Assembly (NCBI GenBank): GCA_964534125.1
Contig: CAZHOJ010000007.1
Coordinates: 124,001 to 188,000 of the forward strand
DNA: 64,000 nt
Origin: 2-02-FULL-55-14 sp964534125
GTDB taxonomy: Bacteria > Bacteroidota > Ignavibacteria > UBA10030
Direction of reading: 5' to 3'
Shown here: positions 1 to 9,041 of the stretch, piece after piece
Layout of the letters: each line of letters begins with the position of its first letter
Position numbering within the stretch: the stretch's first letter is position 1
The notes under the pieces: generated by a model
The model's input: the letters and a program-made list of their open reading frames with translations, nothing else
What the model was told of the DNA's origin: nothing
The model's database searches: none
Position numbers and translations under genes: made by a program

Positions 1-1
1 T

Positions 2-481
2 CCGCTGTTCGATGGTGCGCCGTATGGTGTCGGCATGCTTGCAGCGTCGGTGATCCTGGGTATCATGATCCTCCCGATCATCGCTTCCATCTCTCGTGAC
101 ATCCTGAAGGCGGTCCCGATGACCCAGCGCGAGGCCGCTCTCGGCCTCGGTTCGACACGGTGGGAGGCCACTCGTATCGCGATCAGCTATTCCCGGTCGG
201 GTATCCTCGGTGCGACGATCCTGGCGCTTGGCCGAGCCCTCGGTGAGACGATGGCCGTGACGATGGTCATCGGGAACCGCCCGGAGATCTCGTGGTCGCT
301 GATGGACCCCGGGCACACGATGGCAAGCGTCCTGGCGAACGAGTTCACGGAGGCGACGTCGGAGATGTACCTGAGCGCGCTCATCGAGATAGCCCTCATC
401 CTTTTCATTATCACGCTCATCGTGAACGCCTTCGCACGGCTTCTCGTATGGAGCGTCACAAAGGGTGAGGTGCAGAGATGA
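2..481 (+). CDS. pstC: Phosphate ABC transporter permease PstC, C-terminal part
   Basis: This is the 3' part of one inner-membrane permease of the high-affinity phosphate importer; the start lies before the window. The reading frame is open from base 2. It shows the EAA loop of ABC permeases (EAALGLGSTRWEATR), which docks on the ATPase PstB, followed by a hydrophobic segment and a short charged tail. The next gene is the partner permease pstA, and the two overlap by ATGA, so they are probably translationally coupled. PstC rather than PstA is chosen from gene order (C-A-B-PhoU) and from the following gene being a clear PstA. The periplasmic binding protein pstS is not in the window. Confidence 0.93.
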   Translation, partial: PLFDGAPYGVGMLAASVILGIMILPIIASISRDILKAVPMTQREAALGLGSTRWEATRIAISYSRSGILGATILALGRALGETMAVTMVIGNRPEISWSLMDPGHTMASVLANEFTEATSEMYLSALIEIALILFIITLIVNAFARLLVWSVTKGEVQR

Positions 482-1323
482 GCATGTACCTGGCCTACAG
501 GCGCTCGAAGAACTGGGTGATGTACGCGCTCTGTATTCTCAGCACGCTTGTAGCTGTCGTTCCTCTGTTCCTCATCTTCTATCACACCATCTCCCTTGGA
601 GCGAGCGCCATCAACTGGGAGTTCTTCACGGAGCTGCCCAAACCGGTGGGTGAAGAGGGGGGAGGACTGGCGAACGCGATCGTGGGAACGCTCATCCTCG
701 TGGGGCTGGGAAGCGTCCTCGGCCTTCCGATCGGCATCCTCGGTGGGATCTATCTGTCGGAGTATGAGAACAACAAGTTCTCGACGACGGTCCGGTTCAT
801 GACCGATGTACTCAACGGGGTACCGTCCATCGTCATGGGAGTCGTCGCGTATACGCTCGTTGTCATCCCGATGAAGCACTTCTCAGCGTATGCCGGAGGT
901 GTCGCTCTCGGCATACTGATGATCCCGACGATCACACGGACCACCGAGGAGATGCTCAAGACCGTTCCGCGGTCATACAGGGAGGCGGCTCTCGCGCTCG
1001 GCATTCCGCAGTGGAAGACGACCCTCCTGATCGTTCTGCGTACGGCGATGGGCGGTGTTGTCACCGGCATCATGCTCTCGATCGCACGGGCTGCCGGTGA
1101 GACCGCACCGCTGCTGTTCACGGCCCTCAACAACAGGTTCTGGCACACCTCGCTGGACCAGCCTATCGCCTCACTGACAGTTTTCATCTACAATTATGGT
1201 GTCTCGCCGTTCGATGACTGGATCTCTCAGGCATGGGGCGGGGCGCTCGTTCTGATCACCCTGATCCTGGTGCTGAGCGTTGCTGTGCGGTTCGCGACAC
1301 GGAGCCCGGGAGGAAGACGCTGA
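478..1323 (+). CDS. pstA: Phosphate ABC transporter permease PstA
   Basis: Second permease of the phosphate importer, 281 residues, close to the family norm. It has an N-terminal membrane segment at about residues 17-40, then the permease core with the EAA loop (YREAALALGIPQWKTT, about residues 165-180), and the GETAPLLFTA motif typical of PstA. The start ATG overlaps the pstC stop in ATGA. pstB follows after three bases, so C, A and B form one transcription unit. The operon is probably under phosphate control through PhoB, but no Pho box can be seen because the operon promoter lies outside the window. Confidence 0.95.
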   Translation: MSMYLAYRRSKNWVMYALCILSTLVAVVPLFLIFYHTISLGASAINWEFFTELPKPVGEEGGGLANAIVGTLILVGLGSVLGLPIGILGGIYLSEYENNKFSTTVRFMTDVLNGVPSIVMGVVAYTLVVIPMKHFSAYAGGVALGILMIPTITRTTEEMLKTVPRSYREAALALGIPQWKTTLLIVLRTAMGGVVTGIMLSIARAAGETAPLLFTALNNRFWHTSLDQPIASLTVFIYNYGVSPFDDWISQAWGGALVLITLILVLSVAVRFATRSPGGRR

Positions 1324-1326
1324 GCC

Positions 1327-2160
1327 ATGAACGATGTTCTCCAGCGACAGTCCGACCACGTGACGATGAACCGGACGCAGTCACACCACGCTCCTCCGGA
1401 CCAGACCACGCTTCCGAAGATCCGTGCGCACGAGGTGCGGGCCTTCTTCGGAGAGCTTGAGGCCATCAAGGGCATCTCGCTCGATGTACCGGCGAACAGT
1501 GTCGTCGCCATCATCGGGCCATCAGGGTGCGGCAAGTCGACGTTCCTCCGGGCCATCAACAGGATGCACGAGACCGTCCCGGGCGGGCGGGTCATGGGCA
1601 AGATCCTGCTCGACGGGAACGACATCTATGCTGGTGACCCCGTCGCTATCCGCCGACGGATCGGCATGGTGTTCCAGAAGCCGAATCCCTTCCCGACAAT
1701 GAGCATCTTCGACAATGTCGCCGCCGGTCTGCGGTTCAACGGTATCCGGGACAAGAAGGTGCTTGCAGAGACAGTGGAACGGAGTCTGCATCAGGCGGCA
1801 TTGTGGGACGAAGTGAAGGACTCTCTGAACAAGAATGGCATGAGCCTGTCGGGTGGGCAGCAGCAGCGCCTCTGCATCGCGCGGACGCTGGCCATCAGCC
1901 CGGAGGTCATCCTGATGGACGAGCCGGCGAGCGCCCTCGACCCGATCTCGACGGCAAAGATCGAAGAGCTCATCTATGACATGAAGCGGGAGTACACGAT
2001 AGTCATCGTCACGCACAACATGCAGCAGGCGGCGCGGGTGAGCGACCGGACGGCGTTCTTCTACATGGGCGAGCTCGTCGAGTACGACAACACGAAGCAG
2101 ATGTTCACCGCTCCGGGAAAGAAGCAGACGGAGGATTACATCACCGGCCGGTTCGGCTAG
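1327..2160 (+). CDS. pstB: Phosphate import ATP-binding protein PstB
   Basis: Cytoplasmic ATPase that powers PstCA, 277 residues. The ABC motifs are complete: Walker A GPSGCGKST (about 64-72), Q-loop around residue 117, signature LSGGQQQR (about 174-181), Walker B ILMDEP (about 195-200) and the switch His in VTHNMQQ (His230). The C-terminus has the PstB-typical FYMGELVEYD stretch. The first ~35 residues before KIRAHEVRAFFGE are polar and longer than in E. coli PstB, so an internal ATG at 1366 is an alternative start. It lies three bases after pstA and 29 bases before phoU. Confidence 0.96.
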   Translation: MNDVLQRQSDHVTMNRTQSHHAPPDQTTLPKIRAHEVRAFFGELEAIKGISLDVPANSVVAIIGPSGCGKSTFLRAINRMHETVPGGRVMGKILLDGNDIYAGDPVAIRRRIGMVFQKPNPFPTMSIFDNVAAGLRFNGIRDKKVLAETVERSLHQAALWDEVKDSLNKNGMSLSGGQQQRLCIARTLAISPEVILMDEPASALDPISTAKIEELIYDMKREYTIVIVTHNMQQAARVSDRTAFFYMGELVEYDNTKQMFTAPGKKQTEDYITGRFG

Positions 2161-2189
2161 TCACAGGACCTTTCTGACAGGACAAGTAT

Positions 2190-2843
2190 ATGGAACGTCA
2201 TTTTGATCGGGAGCTCGAGAGCCTCAAGACGATGATCATCAAGATGGGAAGCCTCGTCGAGACGAGCCTTTCAGAATCTCTGACGGCCGTCTTCGAGAAG
2301 GATGAGGCCCTCGCGAAGAAGGTCATCGATGCGGACCAGCGCATAAACACGCTCGAGGTCGAGATCGATAATGCCGTTGTTGATATCCTCGCGCTGAAGC
2401 AGCCGGTCGCCACCGATCTGCGCCTTATTCTTGCGGTGCAGAAGCTGAACAACGACCTCGAACGGATCGGGGACCATGCGGTCAATATCGCGGAATCCGC
2501 TCTCGGCCTCGAAGGCGCGCTCGACGCGGATGAGATGCTCGATATCCCGAAGATGGCTGAGGTCACGCGAACGATCCTCCGTGAGGCGATCGACAGCTTC
2601 ATTCACCTCGATACGGGTCTTGCGCAGACGGTCCTCGAGAAGGACGATACGGTGGATAACCTCAACAGAGAGATCTACCGCGAAACGATCGAAACGCTCA
2701 AGACCGACAAGGGATCGGTCAAAGTCTGCATGCATCTCATCCGCATCAGTAAGAACCTCGAACGGATCGCAGACCTGGCCACGAACATCGCCGAAGAGGT
2801 CATCTTCCTCAAGAAGGCACGCATCGTCAAGCACAGCCATTGA
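2190..2843 (+). CDS. phoU: Phosphate transport system regulator PhoU
   Basis: Cytoplasmic PhoU, 217 residues, the usual length, with two copies of the three-helix PhoU domain (about 1-105 and 110-217). The metal-cluster-type motifs are present in both halves (DLRLILAVQKLNNDLERIGDHA and the later RISKNLERIADLATNIAE). In known systems PhoU links PstB to the PhoR sensor and keeps the Pho regulon off when phosphate is plentiful. It is the last gene of the pst operon; a GC-rich hairpin with a T-rich tail follows 25 bases after its stop. Confidence 0.96.
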   Translation: MERHFDRELESLKTMIIKMGSLVETSLSESLTAVFEKDEALAKKVIDADQRINTLEVEIDNAVVDILALKQPVATDLRLILAVQKLNNDLERIGDHAVNIAESALGLEGALDADEMLDIPKMAEVTRTILREAIDSFIHLDTGLAQTVLEKDDTVDNLNREIYRETIETLKTDKGSVKVCMHLIRISKNLERIADLATNIAEEVIFLKKARIVKHSH

Positions 2844-2867
2844 CCCTCATCCGCGGTTGGGTCGTAG

Positions 2868-2906
2868 CGCCCGGGGTCTCCGTCAACGGCTCCGGGCGTA
2901 TTGTTT
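2868..2906 (+). terminator. Rho-independent terminator of the pst-phoU operon
   Basis: A stem of seven Watson-Crick pairs plus a G-U and one more pair (arms 2868-2876 and 2890-2898, CGCCCGG pairing with CCGGGCG) is followed by TATTGTTTT. It sits just after phoU and just before the next gene, which makes a TTG at 2901 an unlikely start for that gene. Confidence 0.8.
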
Positions 2907-2963
2907 TCCGCGACATTCTTCAGTAGTCTGACCGGGTTCCGTCACCAGACACAGGCAGATCCC

Positions 2964-5438
2964 GTGACCAGGCCAACCTCCTTCATCCTCATCGTGCTCG
3001 CCGTCGTGCTCCTTCTGGGGACCGTCTCTCTGAATGACGCTCTCCTGTACACGCCGGACTCCGCCAGGTACCTCATCTGGGCAGATGCCCTTGCAGGCGG
3101 CGACGGCTTTGCGGACAACACATCCCCGGAGCCTGCACGCTATGTTGTCCATGCGCCCCTGTACCCTATCCTGATCGCGCCTGCGGCGTTCGTTGCCCCC
3201 CTGAGCGTGCCGGCTGCGAAATTTCTGACGCTCCTCTCAGGCCTGCTCCTGTTGTGGCTGGTGTATCGATGGCTGAGCCGCCTCACGAACGAATGGATGG
3301 CATTCGCAGCGACCTCCTTTCTGGCCATCCATTCGCTCTTTCTCGTCTATGCGAATCAGGTGCTCTCTGAGATCCCGTTCGCTATCGCCATTATTCTCAT
3401 CCTCCAGCAATTCCTGGCGATCGGGTCGAAGAAGGACGGACTCGCGGTGTACGCGCCTCTTGTGCTCGCACTCGGTGCCGGGCTCTTCCTTCGGGAGGTT
3501 GGACTCGCTCTGGTCGGGGCAGTCCTCGTGCTCTTTGCCCTCAGGAAGGATTGGAGAAGCCTGCTCATTGTCGGGGCGTTCTGTGCAGTTCTGTACGGGC
3601 TGTGGTTTGTGCGGAACGAGCTCATCGTGGCCCCGATTGAACAGCCGCCCCTGCGGAATTCGAAGCTCTTCTTCACGCACCTTTTCACGCCGGAAGCGTC
3701 CTCGCTCGCCGAGGAGTTCATCGCAAGGTTGTCGAACAACATCGTTATCTACGCAGGACATCTGACGACGTTCATCTTCGCTCCCGACTTCGTGCGCAAT
3801 ACGCATGGACTGGTCGACATCAACAATCCCCTCGTGTCCTTCTCGATGGCGGTCGTGCCGTACCTGAAACCGTTGTTCGTGGTCATCCCGCTCGCGCTGC
3901 TTGGAAGTGCGCTCTACTTCCGCTGGAGACAGGACGAGCTGGTCCGTACGGCGACGCTGATGGCCCTGCTCTACATCGGCCCGATCCTCTTCTATCCTAT
4001 CAACGACATCCGGTTCCTGTTTCCCGTATTCCTTCTTTCGCTGATCGTGATGACCCTCGGTGCGCATGAGCTGTGGGTCCGGTTCGGCGGACGGATCCCG
4101 CGACATGCTGCGACAGGAACGGCGTTCGTTCTGGGCGTGCTGCTGCTGTTCCCGAACGTCTCCTGGGCAACGTCCTTCTTCTGGAACAATGTCCGGTTCG
4201 CTCATGATCGTCAGGACTTCACGCGGGAGATCGATGAGGATCCGCAAATGCCTGAGTACTACCTGAAGGATCTCCCGGGAGCGGGGGCCTGGATCGTCGG
4301 CCACTCCCGTCCGGAAGATGCGGTCCTGTGCAGGTGGAAAGAGCTCGGCTTGTGGCTCGAAGGCCGGCCGGTGCTCGATGTCGACCCGCAGATGACGCCC
4401 GATAGCTTCGACAGGATGTTGAGGGACTATGCTGTGAAATACGTCGCGACGATCAGGTGGCGGAACGGCATCCGGGAGAACGAGACGCAGCTTGAGTACT
4501 CCTCGTTCTACGATTTTGCGTCTGTCGCGGCCTTCGGGAGCATCGAGATCCTGGAGGTTCGCCCGAAGCGGAGAGGGCCATCGGAGTTCAGGGCTATCTC
4601 ATCAGATGCTGACAGTCTGGTCCTGTTCCGCACGGCGCTCCGCATTCTCCGCCGCGGTGATCCGGCGGTCGCGGAATCGTTGCTGGTCAGGGTCGAACAG
4701 CGGATGGGGCGGTGGGGTGTGGTCGTGTTCCATCAGGCGGTCGCAAAAGCGCTGGCCGGTCATGATTCGGCTGCGCTCGGATTGCTGCAGCGATTTCGTA
4801 CCATGCCACAGGCGGGCTCGTTCGTCCAGCAGGCGTGGTATCATCAGGAGATCCTCGACCGGTACCGACGTGCCGAGGCTGCGGTCTATCCCGATGAGCG
4901 GGCACAGCAGTTCCATGTTGTCGGCGTGAACTACTGGGAGCTCGGATATCGGGCGCAGGCATTCAGGATGATCGACAGTGCTCTCGCCGGTCAGCCTGCG
5001 TTCTTCCCGGCGCTCATTTTCGGCGCCATCTTCTCATATCAGGACGGGGACCACGACAAGGCTGAGGACTATTTTGCGCGCGCTGAGGCTGCGAACTCAT
5101 CGAATCTGCTTGTCGTTCAGCTGGCGAGGGTCTTCGAAGCGGACAGGCGACTTGGCAAGGCGCGGACCGCCGCTGACAGCATTGCTGCTCTCATGGAGAA
5201 GGCGAGTGGGTTCCTGACGATGGACATGAGGGATGATGCCCTTGCGACATGGATAGCGATAACCACTATCGATTCAACGCACCGGGAAACTCTCCGTGCC
5301 CTCGCGCGTACGTATGCGGAGAAGCGGAAGTTCGGGCCTTCCCGGCAGTGGGCGCGTTCCTTTGTGCGGCTCTACCCGCAGGACAAGGAGATGGAAGAGT
5401 TTCTGGTGGACATCGAGCGACGTTGGGATGTTCCGTGA
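2964..5438 (+). CDS. Polytopic GT-C-like membrane protein with C-terminal TPR-like region
   Basis: Probable inner-membrane glycosyltransferase-like protein of about 824 residues. The first ~430 residues hold about ten hydrophobic segments. The first periplasmic loop begins LYTPDSARYLIWADAL, with an acidic residue where GT-C/ArnT-type enzymes keep their catalytic Asp. The last ~250 residues are soluble and helical with TPR-like spacing. The GTG at 2964 is preferred over an in-frame TTG at 2901, because the TTG lies in the phoU terminator and because the paralogue at 43005-45371 starts at the equivalent place. Both share the LYT-S-RYL-WA and VV-APLYP motifs and the same two-part layout. The substrate is unknown; a role in glycosylating lipid or protein is inferred from fold type only. 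Confidence 0.72.
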   Translation: MTRPTSFILIVLAVVLLLGTVSLNDALLYTPDSARYLIWADALAGGDGFADNTSPEPARYVVHAPLYPILIAPAAFVAPLSVPAAKFLTLLSGLLLLWLVYRWLSRLTNEWMAFAATSFLAIHSLFLVYANQVLSEIPFAIAIILILQQFLAIGSKKDGLAVYAPLVLALGAGLFLREVGLALVGAVLVLFALRKDWRSLLIVGAFCAVLYGLWFVRNELIVAPIEQPPLRNSKLFFTHLFTPEASSLAEEFIARLSNNIVIYAGHLTTFIFAPDFVRNTHGLVDINNPLVSFSMAVVPYLKPLFVVIPLALLGSALYFRWRQDELVRTATLMALLYIGPILFYPINDIRFLFPVFLLSLIVMTLGAHELWVRFGGRIPRHAATGTAFVLGVLLLFPNVSWATSFFWNNVRFAHDRQDFTREIDEDPQMPEYYLKDLPGAGAWIVGHSRPEDAVLCRWKELGLWLEGRPVLDVDPQMTPDSFDRMLRDYAVKYVATIRWRNGIRENETQLEYSSFYDFASVAAFGSIEILEVRPKRRGPSEFRAISSDADSLVLFRTALRILRRGDPAVAESLLVRVEQRMGRWGVVVFHQAVAKALAGHDSAALGLLQRFRTMPQAGSFVQQAWYHQEILDRYRRAEAAVYPDERAQQFHVVGVNYWELGYRAQAFRMIDSALAGQPAFFPALIFGAIFSYQDGDHDKAEDYFARAEAANSSNLLVVQLARVFEADRRLGKARTAADSIAALMEKASGFLTMDMRDDALATWIAITTIDSTHRETLRALARTYAEKRKFGPSRQWARSFVRLYPQDKEMEEFLVDIERRWDVP

Positions 5439-5589
5439 ACACTGCAGTCATCGGTTAAGGATATATTCCTGTTTCTGAGAGACGCGTTGAACCTCCGGAC
5501 ATGTGACATCACGCACACAACAATATGGACAATGATGCGTATGTTTCAAATGCGTCTGGGAGTGTTACACTCTTCTCAAAGGAGCAGCC

Positions 5590-6384
5590 ATGAGGCGGTT
5601 CATTTTGTTTGCACCGATCATCCTCGTCATTGCGTGGTTCGGCTGTGAATCGTCGTCCGAACCTGACACGGGAACCGGTGAGCTGAAAGTACTGCTCGTC
5701 GACTCCCCGGCCGCATATGATGAGGTCAACATTGTCGTGTCCAGTGTCGCTGTCCACACATCCGCAAGCGCCCCGGACAACGATGCCGGATGGGCGACCA
5801 TCAATGACGTACCGGCGACGTACGACCTTCTGGAGTTGCGGAACGGTACATCTGCGGTCCTCGGCACCAATCGACTCGCGCCCGCTCACTACACGCAAAT
5901 GCGCCTCCTGATAGGTTCGGGGAGCAATGTTGTGGTGGACGGGACCAGCTATCCGCTGGAGATACCAAGCGGCATTCAGTCCGGCGTGAAGCTGACGCAT
6001 GCCTTCACGATCGAGGAGAACACGCTGTATGAGCTGACCCTCGATTTCGACGCCGACAAGTCGATCTTTCGCTTGGGAACCGGCACGTATCGGTTGCAGC
6101 CGACGATCCGTGTCGTTGCGACGATCACGTCGGGAACGATCTCCGGCGTCGTGCAGCCTGATACGGCGCGCGCGGTCATTTATGCACTGAGCGGCACCGA
6201 TACGGTGGCGACTGCATATGCAGACACCGTTTCCGGAGCGTTCAAGCTGATGGCCCTGCCGGAGGGGACGTACAGCGTCTCCGTTTCGGCGACGGAGGGT
6301 TCATTTCAGGATGCTCTCCGGACGGGCGTGGCGGTCGTTCGTCAGCAGGACACGAACCTGGGCACGATCACGCTCACACCATAG
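5590..6384 (+). CDS. DUF4382 domain lipoprotein
   Basis: A 264-residue exported lipoprotein. The N-terminus (MRRFILFAPIILVIAWFGC) is a signal peptide ending in a lipobox-like FGC at about residue 19, followed by a polar S/E/D linker. Residues ~30-180 match the DUF4382 pattern (ELKVLLVDSPAAYDEVNI and DFDADKSI). The last ~80 residues look like a small beta-sandwich of the carboxypeptidase-regulatory type (SGVVQPDTARAVIYAL, LPEGTYSVSV). The function of DUF4382 is not known to me. It is a single gene, preceded by 151 bases without another gene and followed by a strong terminator. Confidence 0.8.
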   Translation: MRRFILFAPIILVIAWFGCESSSEPDTGTGELKVLLVDSPAAYDEVNIVVSSVAVHTSASAPDNDAGWATINDVPATYDLLELRNGTSAVLGTNRLAPAHYTQMRLLIGSGSNVVVDGTSYPLEIPSGIQSGVKLTHAFTIEENTLYELTLDFDADKSIFRLGTGTYRLQPTIRVVATITSGTISGVVQPDTARAVIYALSGTDTVATAYADTVSGAFKLMALPEGTYSVSVSATEGSFQDALRTGVAVVRQQDTNLGTITLTP

Positions 6385-6407
6385 AAACACAACAATGCTA
6401 AGAACTG

Positions 6408-6441
6408 CGCCCGCTCCGGCATCCGGGGCGGGCGTTTCATT
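6408..6441 (+). terminator. Rho-independent terminator after the DUF4382 lipoprotein
   Basis: A 12-bp stem with a 3-base loop (arms 6408-6419 and 6423-6434, one G-U pair) is followed by TTTCATTTT. It lies 23 bases after the stop codon. Confidence 0.85.
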
Positions 6442-6598
6442 TTGCTGCAGAAGCTGAGTTCCCCGTTTGCACTCTCCGTATGGGAAATGCGCGCCGGAAT
6501 GGGGGATGTGGCCGAAAAAGGGGCTCCAGGACTCGACTTCCGGAGAAGGAAAGCGTACCATGAATAGTCCCATGCATTTACAGAAAAGGAAATGACGT

Positions 6599-7576
6599 AT
6601 GGCTGGAAACCAGGGTTTTGACTTCGGGCAGATGCGCCCCCCAAATATCTCGCCGAAGGTCATCCGAACGGTGGTGCTGGGAGTGGTGGTGGCATTCATT
6701 GCCCTCTCATCGTTCTTCACGATCGAACCGGAAGAGGTCGGCGTGATCCTGCGGTTCGGGGCGTATGACCGGACCGTGGATCCGGGACTGAACTTCAAGT
6801 TCCCGCTCATCGAGGACCTCTATAAAGTGCCGGTCCAGCGGCAGCTCAAGGAAGAGTTCGGTTTCCGGACGGCGGAAGCGGCTGTCCGGTCCCGGTATAC
6901 CCGTGAAGACCTGTTCTCTGAGTCGCTCATGCTCACCGGGGACCTGAACGCAGCGGTCGTGGAATGGATCGTGCAGTACAGGATCGATGACCCATACAGG
7001 TTCCTGTTCAAGGTCCGGAGCACGCGCGACACATTCCGGGCAATGACAGAGGCCGTCATGCGGGAGGTCATCGGTGACCGCACCGTCAACGAGGTCCTCA
7101 CCGTCGGGCGACAGGAGATCAGCGTCACTGTCGGGATGAAGCTCCAGGAGCTCTGTGACCAGTACGAGACGGGTATCAGGGTCGACCAGGTGGTCCTGCA
7201 GGACGTGAACCCGCCGGACCCGGTGAAGCCGTCGTTCAATGCGGTCAACGAGGCCCAGCAGGAACGGGAAAAGCTGATCAACGAGGCACGCTCGGAATAC
7301 AACAAGGTCATCCCTCGCGCGACTGGTGAGGCTGAACAGATGATCCAGCAGGCGGAGGGGTACGGATTGGAGCGTGTGAACAACTCGCGCGGAGAGACGG
7401 CAAGGTTCAATGCCTTGTTCGCGGAATATGCGCGTGCGAAGGAGGTCACCCGCCAGCGCATCTATCTTGAGACGTTGGAGAAGGTCCTCTCGCGGAGCGG
7501 ATCGAAGATCATCATGGATGAGAACTTCAAAGGCATGATACCACTCCTCGACCTCAAGAAGGGGGGTGTCCAATGA
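6599..7576 (+). CDS. hflK: HflK, SPFH/band-7 protease modulator
   Basis: A 325-residue membrane-anchored SPFH protein. It has a short N-terminal tail, one membrane segment at about residues 21-41 (VVLGVVVAFIALSSFF), then the band-7 domain beginning with EPEEVGVILRFGAYDRT, and a long alanine/glutamate-rich helical tail (NEAQQEREKLINEARSEYNK). In known bacteria HflK and HflC form a large cage around the FtsH protease and restrain it. An AAGGA ribosome site precedes the ATG. The gene overlaps hflC by ATGA. Confidence 0.93.
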   Translation: MAGNQGFDFGQMRPPNISPKVIRTVVLGVVVAFIALSSFFTIEPEEVGVILRFGAYDRTVDPGLNFKFPLIEDLYKVPVQRQLKEEFGFRTAEAAVRSRYTREDLFSESLMLTGDLNAAVVEWIVQYRIDDPYRFLFKVRSTRDTFRAMTEAVMREVIGDRTVNEVLTVGRQEISVTVGMKLQELCDQYETGIRVDQVVLQDVNPPDPVKPSFNAVNEAQQEREKLINEARSEYNKVIPRATGEAEQMIQQAEGYGLERVNNSRGETARFNALFAEYARAKEVTRQRIYLETLEKVLSRSGSKIIMDENFKGMIPLLDLKKGGVQ

Positions 7577-8520
7577 CGAAGCCAAAGGTTCTGCTCTATC
7601 TCGCACTCATCCTGTTCGTGATAATCCTTCTGAATTCGGCGACATTCATCATACAGGAGACCGAACAGGTCATCATCACGCAGTTCGGCAAGCCGGTCGG
7701 GGATCCGATGAGCGAACCGGGATTCCACTTCAAAGTACCGTTCATACAGCAGGTCCACTTCTTTGAAAAGAGGTTCCTCGAGTGGGACGGGGACCCCAAT
7801 CAGGTACCGACGAAAGACAAACGTTTCATCTGGGTGGATTCGTACGCCCGGTGGAGGATATCGGACCCGCTGTTGTTCTTCCAGCGTCTCCGCGACGAAT
7901 TAGGGGCGCAGTCCCGTCTGGACGACATTCTCGATGGGGAAGTGCGCACGGCGATCGCAAATCATGACCTCGTGGAGGTCGTTCGCTCGACCAACCGCGA
8001 AGCGGCGCTCGATGTGGAGGCTGCACTCGAGGAGGACACCTTCCAGACGATCAGAGTCGGCCGCGCGAAGATCACGGCAGAGATCCTGACAGCCGCAAAG
8101 GGACGCACATCAGACCTCGGGATCGAGCTTCTGGACCTTCGACTGAAGCGCATTGACTATGTCGAAGAAGTGCGGCGGAAGGTGTACGACAGGATGATCA
8201 CCGAACGGAAGCGCATCGCGGACAAGTTCCGCTCAGAGGGACAGGGCGAAGCGTCGCGGATTCTCGGTGAGAAAGAACGTGAGCTGAAGCGTATCATCTC
8301 GAACGCGTTCAGAAAATCGGAGGAGATCCGCGGGAAGGCAGATGCCGAGGCGACGAACATCTATGCCCGCGCTTACAACCGCAGCGGCGAGACGCGCGAA
8401 TTCTACGGGTTCCTGAAGACGATGGAAGCGTACGAAGCAACGTTCGACACGACCGATATGCTTATCCTCTCAAGCGATAGCGAGTTCTATAAGTACCTGA
8501 AGAATCAGAGAGGACGGTAG
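7573..8520 (+). CDS. hflC: HflC, SPFH/band-7 protease modulator
   Basis: A 315-residue partner of HflK. It has an N-terminal membrane anchor (residues ~5-25), the band-7 start ETEQVIITQFGKPVG, the HflC-type segment KRFLEWDGDPNQVPTKDKR, the conserved FRSEGQGEASRI and a C-terminal LILSSDSEFYKYL typical of HflC. Its start overlaps the hflK stop, so the two are made in step, as expected for a hetero-oligomer. ftsH is not in the window. Confidence 0.94.
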   Translation: MTKPKVLLYLALILFVIILLNSATFIIQETEQVIITQFGKPVGDPMSEPGFHFKVPFIQQVHFFEKRFLEWDGDPNQVPTKDKRFIWVDSYARWRISDPLLFFQRLRDELGAQSRLDDILDGEVRTAIANHDLVEVVRSTNREAALDVEAALEEDTFQTIRVGRAKITAEILTAAKGRTSDLGIELLDLRLKRIDYVEEVRRKVYDRMITERKRIADKFRSEGQGEASRILGEKERELKRIISNAFRKSEEIRGKADAEATNIYARAYNRSGETREFYGFLKTMEAYEATFDTTDMLILSSDSEFYKYLKNQRGR

Positions 8521-8588
8521 GCCGGACACAGCCGAGGTCCGAGAACAGAGGACAGTGGGAGAGGAATCAACGAAGAGGAGGAACTGTG

Positions 8589-8960
8589 ATGAGGATAGAT
8601 TCCGCGAAGGATCTGGATGTGTACAAGCTGGCATATTCGCTCGCGATGAAGTTGTTCGAAGTCAGCAAGACCTTTCCCACCGAGGAAAGGTTTGCGCTGA
8701 CGAGTCAGATCCGGAGATCCTCGAGGTCAGTATGTCTGAATCTGCGAGAAGCTTGGGCGAAGCGAAGGTACAGGGCTCATTTCTTGAGCAAGCTGACCGA
8801 TTGTGATGGTGAGAACAGTGAGACAGATAGCTCGCTCGACTTCGCCAGGGATTTCGGTTACATCTCGCTTAAAACACATGCCCGCCTTGGAGAAATGAAT
8901 CGGAGAGTAGGCCGGATGCTCGGGGGCATGTTGCGCAGTCCGAATGGGTTTCTCCTCTGA
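8589..8960 (+). CDS. Four-helix-bundle protein of the 23S rRNA intervening-sequence family
   Basis: A small protein of about 123 residues of the four-helix-bundle (IVS/S23) family. The family pattern can be read: DLDVYKLAYSLAMKLFEVSKTFP, then EERFALTSQIRRSSRSV with NLREAWAKRR, and a C-terminal GRMLGGMLRSP helix. The start is the second of two adjacent start codons (GTG 8586, ATG 8589), behind a good AGGAGG at about 8575. The typical family segment between helices 3 and 4 is changed (DGENSETDSSLDFARD). Such genes are common as solitary accessory genes in Bacteroidota and relatives and their role is unknown. A block of heptad-like repeats starts at its stop codon. Confidence 0.8.
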   Translation: MRIDSAKDLDVYKLAYSLAMKLFEVSKTFPTEERFALTSQIRRSSRSVCLNLREAWAKRRYRAHFLSKLTDCDGENSETDSSLDFARDFGYISLKTHARLGEMNRRVGRMLGGMLRSPNGFLL

Positions 8961-9028
8961 CCTCGGACTTCCGTCCTCGGACCTCCGACCTCGGACCTCC
9001 GATCTCCGACCTCGGACTTCCGACCTCT
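8961..9028 (+). repeat. Short tandem repeat, CTCGGAC/CTCCGAC heptads
   Basis: About ten 7-base units alternating between CTCGGAC and CTCCGAC-like forms, between the four-helix-bundle gene and the next gene. Alternate units are near reverse complements of each other (GACCTCCGAC against CTCGGACTTC), so the block can fold. Similar 7-base word repeats of different sequence (AATCGGAAATCTC type) occur near the tRNA locus. Confidence 0.75.
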
Positions 9029-9041
9029 GGCACCCTTGACC

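Noticed and set aside
2901..2963. A longer start (TTG at 2901) for the first GT-C/TPR protein
   Set aside because: The TTG lies in the tail of the phoU terminator, and the paralogue on the minus strand begins at the point matching GTG 2964.
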